Below, piece after piece: positions 29,909 through 37,629 of a stretch of DNA of 64,000 nt (position 1 is its first letter; each line of letters begins with the position of its first letter). The translations under genes were made by a program, and so were the position numbers. The notes beneath the pieces are model-generated. The model was not told where the DNA came from. It was given only the letters and a program-made list of their open reading frames with translations, and searched no databases. Source of the stretch: Oscillospiraceae bacterium (GTDB taxonomy: Bacteria; Bacillota; Clostridia; Oscillospirales; Ruminococcaceae); NCBI GenBank assembly GCA_902798695.1, contig CADBXK010000001.1:434001-498000 (forward strand), in the 5' to 3' direction.

Positions 29909-31702
29909 CTACACTTCCATTATTATCGGTAGAATCATAGGAGTTCTACGCGTTTTTCTAAATATAAAGCTTGATAGTTCGTCTTTAACACATGTCTTAT
30001 ATACTGTCCATTCACGAACATTTTCATTTGAGCATCTATCAAAAATTTTTCTAACTAATTGCCTTGCTTCATCTAACAATTGCTCAGATTCCCTTACATA
30101 TACAAATCCTCTTGAAACTAAATCAGGGCCACTAACTAACTGTCCAGAACTTCTTTCAATTGCAGCAACCACAACAATCAAACCATCTTGTGATAATATC
30201 TTTCTATCTCTTAAAACTATAGATCCAACGTCACCAACACCCAGTCCATCTACAAAAACACAACCAGCCGGAACTGTTCCACCAGAACGTATTCCTTTTC
30301 CATTTATTTCAACTACATGCCCAATGTCTCCTATTACTATATTTCTTGCCGGTATTCCCATAGACATTGCTAATTCAGCATGAGCCTTTAAATGTTTATA
30401 TTCTCCATGAACTGGCATAAAATACTTAGGTTTTGTGAGTGATAACATCATTTTTAATTCATCTTGACACGCATGCCCAGAAGTATGAACTTCATACATT
30501 TTTTCATATATAACTTTAGACCCTAATCTCATTAAATCGTTAACCACATTTGTAACTAACTTTTCATTTCCAGGTATAGGTGATGCAGAAATAATAATAA
30601 AATCTTCACTCGTAACCGAAACACTTTTGTGAGTTCCATTTGCCATTCTAGACAAAGCACTCATTGGCTCTCCCTGACTACCCGTAGTTACAATTATTAC
30701 CTTATTCCTAGGATATCTGGAAATCGAATCCATAGATATCAATATTCCATCAGGCACTTTTAAATATCCTAATTCTATTGCTTTGCCCACAACATTTTCC
30801 ATGCTACGTCCAGAAACTACCACATGTCTCTTATATTTTATCGCATTATCAATTATCTGCTGAATTCTATGAATGTTAGACGAGAACGAAGCAACTATTA
30901 TTCTTCTATCTCCCGCTTCATTAAACAACTTTTGAAAAGACTCTCCAACCTTCCTCTCTGGCATAGTATAGCCAGGACGCTCTGCGTTGGTTGAATCGGA
31001 CATAAATAGCAATACACCTTTACTACCAAGTTCAGAAAAACGAGCAAGATCTATCACTTCTCCCTCAATGGGATTATAATCTATTTTAAAATCTCCTGTA
31101 TGAACAATCAACCCAGTCGGTGTATATATTGCAAGACCAACAGCATCAGGGATGGAATGATTAACACAAATCATTTCAACAGACATACATCCAAACTTAA
31201 TCATTTGCCCAGGAGAACATATATTCAATTTAGCATTTTTCAACAAACCATGTTCTTTTAATTTTTCTTCTATTAAACCAATGGTCAATCGAGTTCCATA
31301 TACCGGAACATTATATTTTTTCAAGAAAAAAGGAACTCCCCCAATATGATCTTCATGTCCATGAGTTATAACAATTCCACGCAATTTTTCAATATTCTGT
31401 TCAACATAAGTATAATCTGGCAAAACCAAATCAACCCCAAGCATCTCTGGATCTGGAAATCCCATTCCACAGTCCACTATAAACATGTCTTTTCCACAAT
31501 CAAAGCATGTCATGTTTTTGCCAATCTCATTCAACCCACCAAGTGGAACAATTTTAATCGGAGTGCGCTTAAAAGTTTTACCACTATTAGTCTTTCTCCT
31601 TACTGGTTTTCCTTTTGTAGTTTTAGCAACACGTTTTTTACTAGAACTATTTTCACTTTCTACACTATTTTTATTAATTGTTTTGTCTTTTTCTTGATTC
31701 AC
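29909..31702 (-). CDS. rnj: Ribonuclease J
   Basis: A metallo-beta-lactamase/beta-CASP RNase with 5'-3' exonuclease and endonuclease activity in RNA decay and maturation. The 597-residue protein has the zinc motif HGHEDHIGG (about residue 115), HTGDFKID, the beta-CASP block SFSSNIHRIQQIID, and SGHACQDELKMM. An unusual lysine-, serine- and arginine-rich extension of about 48 residues precedes the catalytic domain (start PIKIVPLGGLNEIGKN) and is probably disordered and RNA-binding. Translation starts at GTG (31702) after GAAAGGAAAA. Whether it is J1 or J2 cannot be told. Confidence 0.95.
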   Translation of the reverse strand: MNQEKDKTINKNSVESENSSSKKRVAKTTKGKPVRRKTNSGKTFKRTPIKIVPLGGLNEIGKNMTCFDCGKDMFIVDCGMGFPDPEMLGVDLVLPDYTYVEQNIEKLRGIVITHGHEDHIGGVPFFLKKYNVPVYGTRLTIGLIEEKLKEHGLLKNAKLNICSPGQMIKFGCMSVEMICVNHSIPDAVGLAIYTPTGLIVHTGDFKIDYNPIEGEVIDLARFSELGSKGVLLFMSDSTNAERPGYTMPERKVGESFQKLFNEAGDRRIIVASFSSNIHRIQQIIDNAIKYKRHVVVSGRSMENVVGKAIELGYLKVPDGILISMDSISRYPRNKVIIVTTGSQGEPMSALSRMANGTHKSVSVTSEDFIIISASPIPGNEKLVTNVVNDLMRLGSKVIYEKMYEVHTSGHACQDELKMMLSLTKPKYFMPVHGEYKHLKAHAELAMSMGIPARNIVIGDIGHVVEINGKGIRSGGTVPAGCVFVDGLGVGDVGSIVLRDRKILSQDGLIVVVAAIERSSGQLVSGPDLVSRGFVYVRESEQLLDEARQLVRKIFDRCSNENVREWTVYKTCVKDELSSFIFRKTRRTPMILPIIMEV

Positions 31703-32188
31703 AACTATTTTCCTTTCTACAAACTTAATAATTTATTTTTAAAATCTCAAATACGAGTAATTTACAATAACAACATTTTTTATATAAAACTATATAAACA
31801 ACGTATATTTAAATATACAAACAACAAGACATATCCTTAAAACAATAAGGACACACCCAATAAAAATTACTATCTAATTTATAAATATATATACACTTAC
31901 AATAATATCCGAAATTTATATTACTAAAGTCACTAACAATATATAAAAATATAAAAACAAATTTATAAACAAAATCGCCTATAAACTAAAATGAATCATC
32001 GCATGTTCTTACAAGAAAAAGTAAAAAAACACTACTCAAAGCGTATAAAACACTTCAAGTCTAAAAAAGCCAAAGCACAAACTTGCACATCAGCAAAACT
32101 TTCATATAACCGAACCAAATATCTATACTAAGTATACCGTTTATAGTAATGATTGTCAAGTATACATGTAAAACGAAAAATATTTTAA
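31703..32188. other. Intergenic region without recognised gene
   Basis: Nearly 490 very AT-rich bases separate rnj from the tRNA promoter. The only structure seen is a weak inverted repeat TCCTTA/TAAGGA around 31833-31852. No credible ORF or conserved RNA was found. The rnj promoter must lie here but was not identified. Confidence 0.5.
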
Positions 32189-32217
32189 TTGACAAAATTC
32201 CATACATCTGATAGAAT
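32189..32217 (+). promoter_or_regulatory. Strong promoter of tRNA-Leu
   Basis: TTGACA (32189-32194) and TAGAAT (32212-32217) are spaced by exactly 17 bases. The tRNA starts 26 bases after the -10 box. Confidence 0.8.
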
Positions 32218-32242
32218 ACTATCATGTTTGAAAATGTTGTAC

Positions 32243-32327
32243 GCGAGTGTGCTGGAACCGGCAGACAGGCACGTTTGAGGGGCGTGTGTCAATCGACGTA
32301 TGGGTTCAAGTCCCATCACTCGCACCA
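32243..32327 (+). tRNA. tRNA-Leu (GAG)
   Basis: An 85-base class II tRNA. The acceptor arms are GCGAGTG (32243-32249) and CACTCGC (32317-32323), followed by discriminator A and an encoded CCA (32325-32327). The anticodon stem CACGT/GCGTG encloses the loop TTGAGGG, giving anticodon GAG. A long variable arm (TGTCAATCGACG region) and the T arm ATGGG-TTCAAGT-CCCAT are present. It has its own promoter and terminator. Confidence 0.95.
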
Positions 32328-32358
32328 AATAGTTAAAATTTTTGAATAATTATAGTAA

Positions 32359-32389
32359 AAACAACGATTTGAAAAATCGTTGTTTTTTT
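32359..32389 (+). terminator. Terminator after tRNA-Leu
   Basis: AAACAACGATTT (32359-32370) pairs with AAATCGTTGTTT (from 32374) and runs into a T tract. Confidence 0.88.
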
Positions 32390-32412
32390 GTTGTTTTAAT
32401 CCATAAAAAATA

Positions 32413-32456
32413 ATCTACAAAATGTAGATAAAATATCACATCAATAATGTTATAAT
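32413..32456 (+). promoter_or_regulatory. Palindrome and candidate -10 upstream of the HTH-CYTH gene
   Basis: ATCTACA (32413-32419) and TGTAGAT (32423-32429) form a perfect 7-base inverted repeat around AAA. TATAAT lies at 32451-32456, but the matching -35 position is poor. This is a candidate operator, possibly for autoregulation by the downstream XRE-type protein. Confidence 0.4.
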
Positions 32457-32476
32457 TATTTCGAAGTGATTATAAT

Positions 32477-33226
32477 ATGGACATAGGTAAAAGATTAAAT
32501 AAGTTAAGAAAGACAAAAAACATTACGCAGTTGGAATTAGCTGATATATTGTTTGTAACCGATAAAACTATATCAAGTTGGGAATCAAATAGAGCTACTC
32601 CCAGCTTAGAAATGCTAGTTAAACTCTCAGAAATATTAAATTACAATATCGGATATTTAATATATGGTGATAATTTTAAAAATGATATAGAGACAGAAAT
32701 AAAAATAAAAATAACAGATAAAAAATATAATGAATTAATAACTTTTTTTAAAAATAATGCAAAATTTCTAACAAAGAACAAACAATTAGACACCTACTAT
32801 CAACCTACTTATAGAAAATTTTTAAATGATAAAGAAGTAAATGAATGGCTAAGAATTGGAGAACGCGGAAACAAAAAAATATTAAATTATAAAAATTGGC
32901 ACAATCATATGTATTGCGATGAATACGAAGTAGAAATTGATAACAGTGATAATTTAGATAAAATATTTAATATTTTAGGCTTAGAAAAAATTGCTGTTGT
33001 TGATAAACAAAGAAAAACCTATTTATATTTAAATAAATATGAAATAGCATTAGATTATGTAAAACACTTAGGATATTTTGTAGAAATTGAAGTCAAAAAC
33101 TATTCTAAAGATCCAATTGATGAATATAATGAATTATTAAAACTAGCAAAAAAATTAAAATTAAATTTGAACAATATTGATAAAAAAGGATACCCATTTC
33201 ACATTATCTATGAAAACCAAAAATAA
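32477..33226 (+). CDS. XRE-type HTH protein fused to a CYTH-like domain
   Basis: The 249-residue protein has an XRE helix-turn-helix (about residues 5-62; ITQLELADILFVTDKTISSWE). The C-terminal region reads as a CYTH domain (family of CyaB-type adenylyl cyclase and thiamine triphosphatase). It shows ETEIK (72-76, matching the ExExK signature), LRIGER (125-130), YEVEID (150-155), RKTYLY and GYFVEIEV (199-206). CYTH domains bind triphosphate groups and divalent metal. I infer a regulator sensing a nucleotide, polyphosphate or other triphosphate, or a DNA-tethered enzyme. The ribosome binding site GAAGTGA is modest. The domain call is by eye and the ligand is unknown. Confidence 0.75.
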   Translation: MDIGKRLNKLRKTKNITQLELADILFVTDKTISSWESNRATPSLEMLVKLSEILNYNIGYLIYGDNFKNDIETEIKIKITDKKYNELITFFKNNAKFLTKNKQLDTYYQPTYRKFLNDKEVNEWLRIGERGNKKILNYKNWHNHMYCDEYEVEIDNSDNLDKIFNILGLEKIAVVDKQRKTYLYLNKYEIALDYVKHLGYFVEIEVKNYSKDPIDEYNELLKLAKKLKLNLNNIDKKGYPFHIIYENQK

Positions 33227-33264
33227 AAATTTAACATACTTGTTATTTTAAAACACAAAATTTC

Positions 33265-33299
33265 AAGCACGTATCATTCACTTTGAATGGTACGTGCTT
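33265..33299. terminator. Bidirectional terminator between HTH-CYTH gene and ABC ATPase gene
   Basis: AAGCACGTATCATTCA (33265-33280) pairs with TGAATGGTACGTGCTT (33284-33299), with one G-U type mismatch. It serves both convergent genes. Confidence 0.88.
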
Positions 33300-33314
33300 T
33301 TCTACTTTATATTT

Positions 33315-33941
33315 TTAAGTCATATCATAAATAATTGAATCTAAACAATCAACAAACTGCTTGTCGTGAGTAACTATTACTATTGTATATTTTTCAGCAT
33401 TTAATTCATTTATTAGTTTAACTATTTCTCCTCTATTATCCTTATCTAAAGCAGATGTTGGTTCATCAAAAAATATTATTTTAGGATTTAACATCATAGC
33501 TCTAATAATTGCTAGCCGTTGTTTTTGTCCACCTGAAATATTAGCAGGATATGCATCTTTTCTATCGTATAATCCAAATCGTTTTAACAACATATCTATT
33601 TTTTTACTATCGTTATTAACAATTTCTAAATTTTGTCTAACGGTTAAATTGGGAAACAAATTATAATTTTGAAATACCATTCCCACTTCTGACAAAATTT
33701 CAGATTGCTTCTTAGAATTAACATATATCCCATCTTTGACCAATATTTTTCCATCAATTTCAATAGTTCCAGAATCAATATTTTCTAAACCTATCAAACA
33801 TCTTAATAGTGTTGATTTTCCTTTTCCAGATGGTCCAACAACTGTAACTACTTCTCCCTTTTTTACTTTAAAATTTAAATTATCAAAAACAGTATTATTA
33901 CCGAATTTTTTTCCTATATTTATAGCATTTATAATGTCCAT
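33315..33941 (-). CDS. Polar amino-acid ABC transporter ATP-binding protein
   Basis: This 208-residue ATPase drives import of an amino acid with the fused binding protein/permease encoded just upstream. It has Walker A GPSGKGKST, the Q-loop VFQNYNLFPNLTV, the signature ISGGQKQR, Walker B IIFFDEPTSALD and the switch histidine IVTHD, all usual for the GlnQ/HisP family. At 208 residues it is about 30 shorter than typical GlnQ; the short C-terminus stops soon after the H-loop. The 17-base gap to the upstream gene indicates co-transcription. The substrate is unknown. Confidence 0.92.
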   Translation of the reverse strand: MDIINAINIGKKFGNNTVFDNLNFKVKKGEVVTVVGPSGKGKSTLLRCLIGLENIDSGTIEIDGKILVKDGIYVNSKKQSEILSEVGMVFQNYNLFPNLTVRQNLEIVNNDSKKIDMLLKRFGLYDRKDAYPANISGGQKQRLAIIRAMMLNPKIIFFDEPTSALDKDNRGEIVKLINELNAEKYTIVIVTHDKQFVDCLDSIIYDMT

Positions 33942-33958
33942 ATATTATTCCTCCAAAT

Positions 33959-35410
33959 TTATTCAAACTTTAACTTGTTTTCCCAAATTTTAAAAATCAA
34001 ATTTACTAAAGAACATATTAGTAAATATATCCCCGCAGCAATGATGTATGCTAAAATATCAGCGTTTGTATTAACCAGATTTTTTGCAGTTGTTAATAAC
34101 TCAATAACTCCTACAGAAAAAATCAAGGCAGTGTCTTTAACTAACGCAACAGACTCGTTACAAATTGATGGTAAACAAACACGAAGCATTTGTGGAATAA
34201 TTATTCTAAACATAGCCTTTATTTTCGGTATTTTTAGTACTTTTATGCTCTCAAATTGTCCTTTATCAACATTTTTAATTCCTCCACGGAAAATTTCTGC
34301 AAAATATGCAACATAGTTTAATACAAATGCAATAACTCCAACTAAAAATCTGTCATTCATCTGCAAATTTGGGAACATTAAAGGTAGTCCATAAAACAAG
34401 AAAAATATTTGTAGCAAAAGTGGAGTTCCTCTCATAATCCATATATACACATCAATTATGATCTTAACAAATTTCAATCTCACTCTACGCAAAAAACATA
34501 GTATTAATCCAAGTGGAATTGACATCACCCAACAAATTGCAAACAATTTTAATGTCACTAAAAGTCCTTGAAACAATTCTGAAAAAACATTAACATTTTT
34601 ATTATCCATCGCAGATTCTTTTTCTTTAATTGCACTAAAAGTTATAACATTACTTCCAACCCACTTTTTAGAAATTTCACCTGCTCGGCCATCTTCAACA
34701 ACCACTTTTAATGCTTTTTCAATTTTATTTTTTAACTCCAAATTATCTTTTCTAACAGCTATAACATAGTCTTCTGTCTCAAGCTCTTGATCCAAAATTT
34801 TAAAGTCATTTTGAAGCGAATTTTTAGTAAAATAATATCTAACAACAACCTCATCTACTACAGTTGCTTCAGATTTACCTAATCTAACTTCATTTAAGCA
34901 GTCAACCATATTATCAAGCTCTGTTATTGTTTTAGCATTTTTCCCAACAGCACTATTTTTGAGTGAAGTTATCCCTGTAGACCCCTTTTGTCCACATATA
35001 TTTTTTTGTTTTAAATCATCTAAATTAGAAATATTAGCATCTTTCTTAACAACCAAAACCTGTCTATTTTGCATATACGCACTAGTCAATAGCATATTCT
35101 GATCTCTTTCCGGAGTATATGACATACCATTCCATATTGCGTCTATTTTATTGGTGTTTAATTCCAATTCTTTTGCATCCCAATCAATAGGTTGCACTTT
35201 TAACTTTTTCCCCATTACTTTACATACTTCTCTAGCAAGGTCTATATCTAGTCCAACAACATCTCCATTTTCCCCAAGAAAACCCATAGGTGGCACATTA
35301 ACATCAACACCTATAACAAATTCATCATTTTCCGCGCTACACAATCCAGAAAACAAAAAATTAAAACAAAGTACAAACACAGTCAAAAACACAAAAATTT
35401 TGCTTTTCAT
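33959..35410 (-). CDS. Fused amino-acid binding protein and ABC permease
   Basis: One 483-residue polypeptide combines two ABC importer parts. A signal peptide (about 1-26, ending GLCSAEN) leads to a solute-binding domain, family 3 (about 30-255; FVIGVDVNVPPMGF, DIDLAREVC, DAIWNGMSYTPERDQ). A HisM-type permease (about 280-483) follows, with membrane helices and the EAA-like loop FRGGIKNVDKGQFESIKVL. The binding domain would be tethered outside. Such fusions are known in Firmicutes. GGAGG precedes the ATG. The attenuator-like leader upstream suggests control by an amino acid. The substrate cannot be read from the sequence. Confidence 0.93.
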   Translation of the reverse strand: MKSKIFVFLTVFVLCFNFLFSGLCSAENDEFVIGVDVNVPPMGFLGENGDVVGLDIDLAREVCKVMGKKLKVQPIDWDAKELELNTNKIDAIWNGMSYTPERDQNMLLTSAYMQNRQVLVVKKDANISNLDDLKQKNICGQKGSTGITSLKNSAVGKNAKTITELDNMVDCLNEVRLGKSEATVVDEVVVRYYFTKNSLQNDFKILDQELETEDYVIAVRKDNLELKNKIEKALKVVVEDGRAGEISKKWVGSNVITFSAIKEKESAMDNKNVNVFSELFQGLLVTLKLFAICWVMSIPLGLILCFLRRVRLKFVKIIIDVYIWIMRGTPLLLQIFFLFYGLPLMFPNLQMNDRFLVGVIAFVLNYVAYFAEIFRGGIKNVDKGQFESIKVLKIPKIKAMFRIIIPQMLRVCLPSICNESVALVKDTALIFSVGVIELLTTAKNLVNTNADILAYIIAAGIYLLICSLVNLIFKIWENKLKFE

Positions 35411-35470
35411 AAAAAATCCTCCAAATTCTAATAAATACTAGCTATTAATTGCGAAAACCATATTTCTGAC

Positions 35471-35517
35471 AAATAAAAAAACTTGATTCTATGAAAAAAC
35501 TTCTTTCACGAACCAAG
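35471..35517 (-). terminator. Candidate attenuator terminator ahead of the ABC transporter
   Basis: Read on the minus strand, CTTGGTTC (35517-35510) pairs with GAATCAAG (35489-35482), and inner TGAAA pairs with TTTCA. A run of seven T follows (35481-35475, continuing to 35471). It lies between the leader peptide and the transporter start at 35410, so it can end transcripts before the structural genes. Confidence 0.75.
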
Positions 35518-35548
35518 CTGAATTCATTAATATATCAACAACAAAACC

Positions 35549-35650
35549 AGCCATCATAGATCCTCGCAACAACGAAACACGAGATTATATCTACAACAGC
35601 CGAATAAAATCAAAACTTAATTATAGATATAATCTCCACCCATGATGGCT
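35549..35650 (-). ncRNA. Nested hairpins in the transporter leader RNA
   Basis: On the minus strand AGCCATCAT (35650-35642, encoding Ser-His-His of the leader peptide) is complementary to ATGATGGCT (35557-35549). Inside it GAGATTATATCTA (35636-35624) pairs perfectly with TAGATATAATCTC (35593-35581). The peptide stop codon lies just inside the inner stem loop, so translation of the leader would open both helices. Confidence 0.65.
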
Positions 35651-35683
35651 TAAATGCATATCACAAAAATATAAAGTCAACAT
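35621..35683 (-). CDS. Predicted 20-residue leader peptide
   Basis: A short reading frame begins with ATG at 35683, nine bases after a perfect AAGGAGG (35700-35694), and ends with TAA at 35621. The product ends CDMHLSHHGWRLYL and has three histidines in 20 residues, one Cys and one Trp. It overlaps both helices of the leader RNA and precedes a terminator and an amino-acid transporter. The natural reading is a ribosome-mediated attenuator, perhaps responsive to histidine, but three His codons are fewer than in classical his leaders. No homologue is known to me. Expression is unproven. Confidence 0.6.
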   Translation of the reverse strand: MLTLYFCDMHLSHHGWRLYL

Positions 35684-35721
35684 AGTGGACATCCTCCTTA
35701 AAATTCAATATTATGCTCTCA

Positions 35722-35750
35722 ATTTTATCAAATATACTAGAATTTGTCAA
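35722..35750 (-). promoter_or_regulatory. Promoter of the leader and amino-acid transporter operon
   Basis: On the minus strand TTGACA (35750-35745) and TAAAAT (35727-35722) are 17 bases apart. Transcription would start near 35715, about 30 bases before the leader-peptide ATG, so the leader is transcribed with the transporter genes. Confidence 0.8.
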
Positions 35751-35771
35751 TAACAAATTTATAATTTAAAT

Positions 35772-35800
35772 TTGTAAATATAAATCAATAGTGATATAAT
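35772..35800 (+). promoter_or_regulatory. Promoter of the ABC exporter gene
   Basis: TTGTAA (35772-35777) and TATAAT (35795-35800) are separated by 17 bases. Transcription would start about 30 bases before the start codon. It is divergent from the transporter-leader promoter. Confidence 0.7.
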
Positions 35801-35834
35801 TTTTACATGTTATTACTTTTTAAGGATGTTGAAT

Positions 35835-37586
35835 ATGATAAAAAAGAATCAAACTTTATATTTGATAAAAAAAATTATCCCTTACTTTAAAAAACATAAA
35901 AAAATTTTTATTTTAGATTTATTCTTCGCATTGATGACTACAACATGCGAATTAGTCTATCCTGTCTTACTTAGACACATAACAAATACAATATCCTTTT
36001 CTCCAGAATTACTAACCATAAATGCAATAATATTTATTGGTCTTATATTTTTGCTCGTATCCATTATTGAAATTATTGGTATACAATACATGACATCAGT
36101 AGGCCATATAATGGGAGCAAAAATTGAAACCGAAATGAGAAAAGATTTGTTTGATCATATACAAAAGCTACACATTTCATATCATGACAATAATAAAATT
36201 GGACAACTTATGTCTCGTTTAACAACAGATTTATTTGAAATTACTGAGTTTACCCACCACTGCCCTGAAGAATTTTTAATAGCTGGCGTAAAAATTATAG
36301 TATCATTTATAATTCTGTCTTATTTCAACATATACTTAACGTTAATTATATATGCCACACTACCTTTTGTAGTAATATTTTCAGCTCATTACAACAAAAA
36401 AATGCAAAAAGCTTTAAAACAAAACAGAATCCAGGTTGGAGAACTAAATTCTCAAGCTGAAGATAGTTTGTTGGGAATTCGAGTTATTAAATCATTTGCG
36501 GGAGAAGACATAGAAAGAGAAAAATTTAATGATAGTAACGTAAAAACGCTAAAAACAAAGCAAATATTTTACAAAATAATGGGAAAATTTCGAGCAATAG
36601 AAATGTCATTTACTAATTTTATGTACCTACTTTTAATTATAGTTGGTTCAATATTTTTAACATTAGGACATATATCACCAGGAGACCTAGTTGCGTATGC
36701 TGCTTATATTTCCGTTTTGATAGTATCAATATCAAAAATTTTGGAATTCACAGAACAATTTCAAAAAGGAATAACAGGAATTGGTAGATTTGTTGAAGTT
36801 ATGGAAACTGATATAGACATCAAAGACACAAATAAATCAATTACTCTACCTAATGTAACAGGAAAAATTGATTTCAAAAATGTATGGTTTAAATATTCTG
36901 AATCAAAAAAATCCATACTAAAGGGAATAAATGTTTCAATAAACCCTAACGAAAATATAGCTTTAGTCGGTCCTTCTGGTGCCGGAAAAACAACAATGTG
37001 CACATTAATCGAAAGATTTTATGATGTAACAGACGGACAAATTTTAATAGATAATGTAAATATAAAAAACATAAAATTAAATCAACTCCATAGAATTGTA
37101 GGATCAGTTCACCAAAATGTTCATTTATTTACTGGTTCAATATATGATAATATTTGCTATGGAGATAAAGATGCAACTCTTAATGATATTATTATAGCAG
37201 CAAAAAAAGCTGGGATTCACAATTTTATAAATTCTCTTCCAGATAAATATGACACATATATCGGCGAACGCGGAGTTAAACTATCTGGCGGACAAAAACA
37301 ACGTATAAGCATAGCCAGAGTTTTTCTAAAAAATCCACCAATCCTCATATTAGACGAAGCCACTTCTGCACTAGATAGTGAAAGTGAAAAAATCATTCAA
37401 GAATCGTTAGAAAAACTTTCTCAAGGAAGAACAACAATAACCATAGCACACAGATTAACCTCAATTAAAAGAGCAGATAAGATATATGTAATAAACGATG
37501 GAAAAGTTATAGAGCAAGGGACTCACAAAGAATTACTTTCAAACAGTAGTTTATATAAAAATCTCTATCAAAATTATATAAACTAA
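35835..37586 (+). CDS. ABC exporter half-transporter (ABCB/MsbA-like)
   Basis: A 583-residue fusion of a six-helix membrane domain (about 15-310) and an ATPase domain (about 335-583). Walker A is VGPSGAGKTT, the signature LSGGQKQR, Walker B ILILDEATSALD, and the switch IAHRLTSI. It should work as a homodimer exporting lipids, peptides or drugs; the substrate is not readable. ATG 35835 is chosen because AAGGATG lies seven bases upstream; the ATG at 35826 overlaps that site. It is a single gene with its own promoter and terminator. Confidence 0.93.
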   Translation: MIKKNQTLYLIKKIIPYFKKHKKIFILDLFFALMTTTCELVYPVLLRHITNTISFSPELLTINAIIFIGLIFLLVSIIEIIGIQYMTSVGHIMGAKIETEMRKDLFDHIQKLHISYHDNNKIGQLMSRLTTDLFEITEFTHHCPEEFLIAGVKIIVSFIILSYFNIYLTLIIYATLPFVVIFSAHYNKKMQKALKQNRIQVGELNSQAEDSLLGIRVIKSFAGEDIEREKFNDSNVKTLKTKQIFYKIMGKFRAIEMSFTNFMYLLLIIVGSIFLTLGHISPGDLVAYAAYISVLIVSISKILEFTEQFQKGITGIGRFVEVMETDIDIKDTNKSITLPNVTGKIDFKNVWFKYSESKKSILKGINVSINPNENIALVGPSGAGKTTMCTLIERFYDVTDGQILIDNVNIKNIKLNQLHRIVGSVHQNVHLFTGSIYDNICYGDKDATLNDIIIAAKKAGIHNFINSLPDKYDTYIGERGVKLSGGQKQRISIARVFLKNPPILILDEATSALDSESEKIIQESLEKLSQGRTTITIAHRLTSIKRADKIYVINDGKVIEQGTHKELLSNSSLYKNLYQNYIN

Positions 37587-37590
37587 AACA

Positions 37591-37626
37591 AAAAACACAT
37601 TGTTAAAAATGACAATGTGTTTTTTT
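37591..37626. terminator. Bidirectional terminator between ABC exporter and nifJ
   Basis: AAAAACACATTGT (37591-37603) pairs with ACAATGTGTTTTT (from 37612) and a T run. It serves the exporter and the convergent nifJ. Confidence 0.9.
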
Positions 37627-37629
37627 ATT

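Noticed and set aside
31346..31840. 164-codon frame opposite rnj
   Set aside because: It is antisense to the strongly conserved start of RNase J and rich in Phe, Tyr, Asn and His from the AT-rich complement. No binding site or homology was recognised.
35411..35720. T-box riboswitch upstream of the amino-acid transporter
   Set aside because: The conserved T-box sequence (AGGGUGG-like antiterminator bulge) is absent, and a leader ORF explains the layout better.
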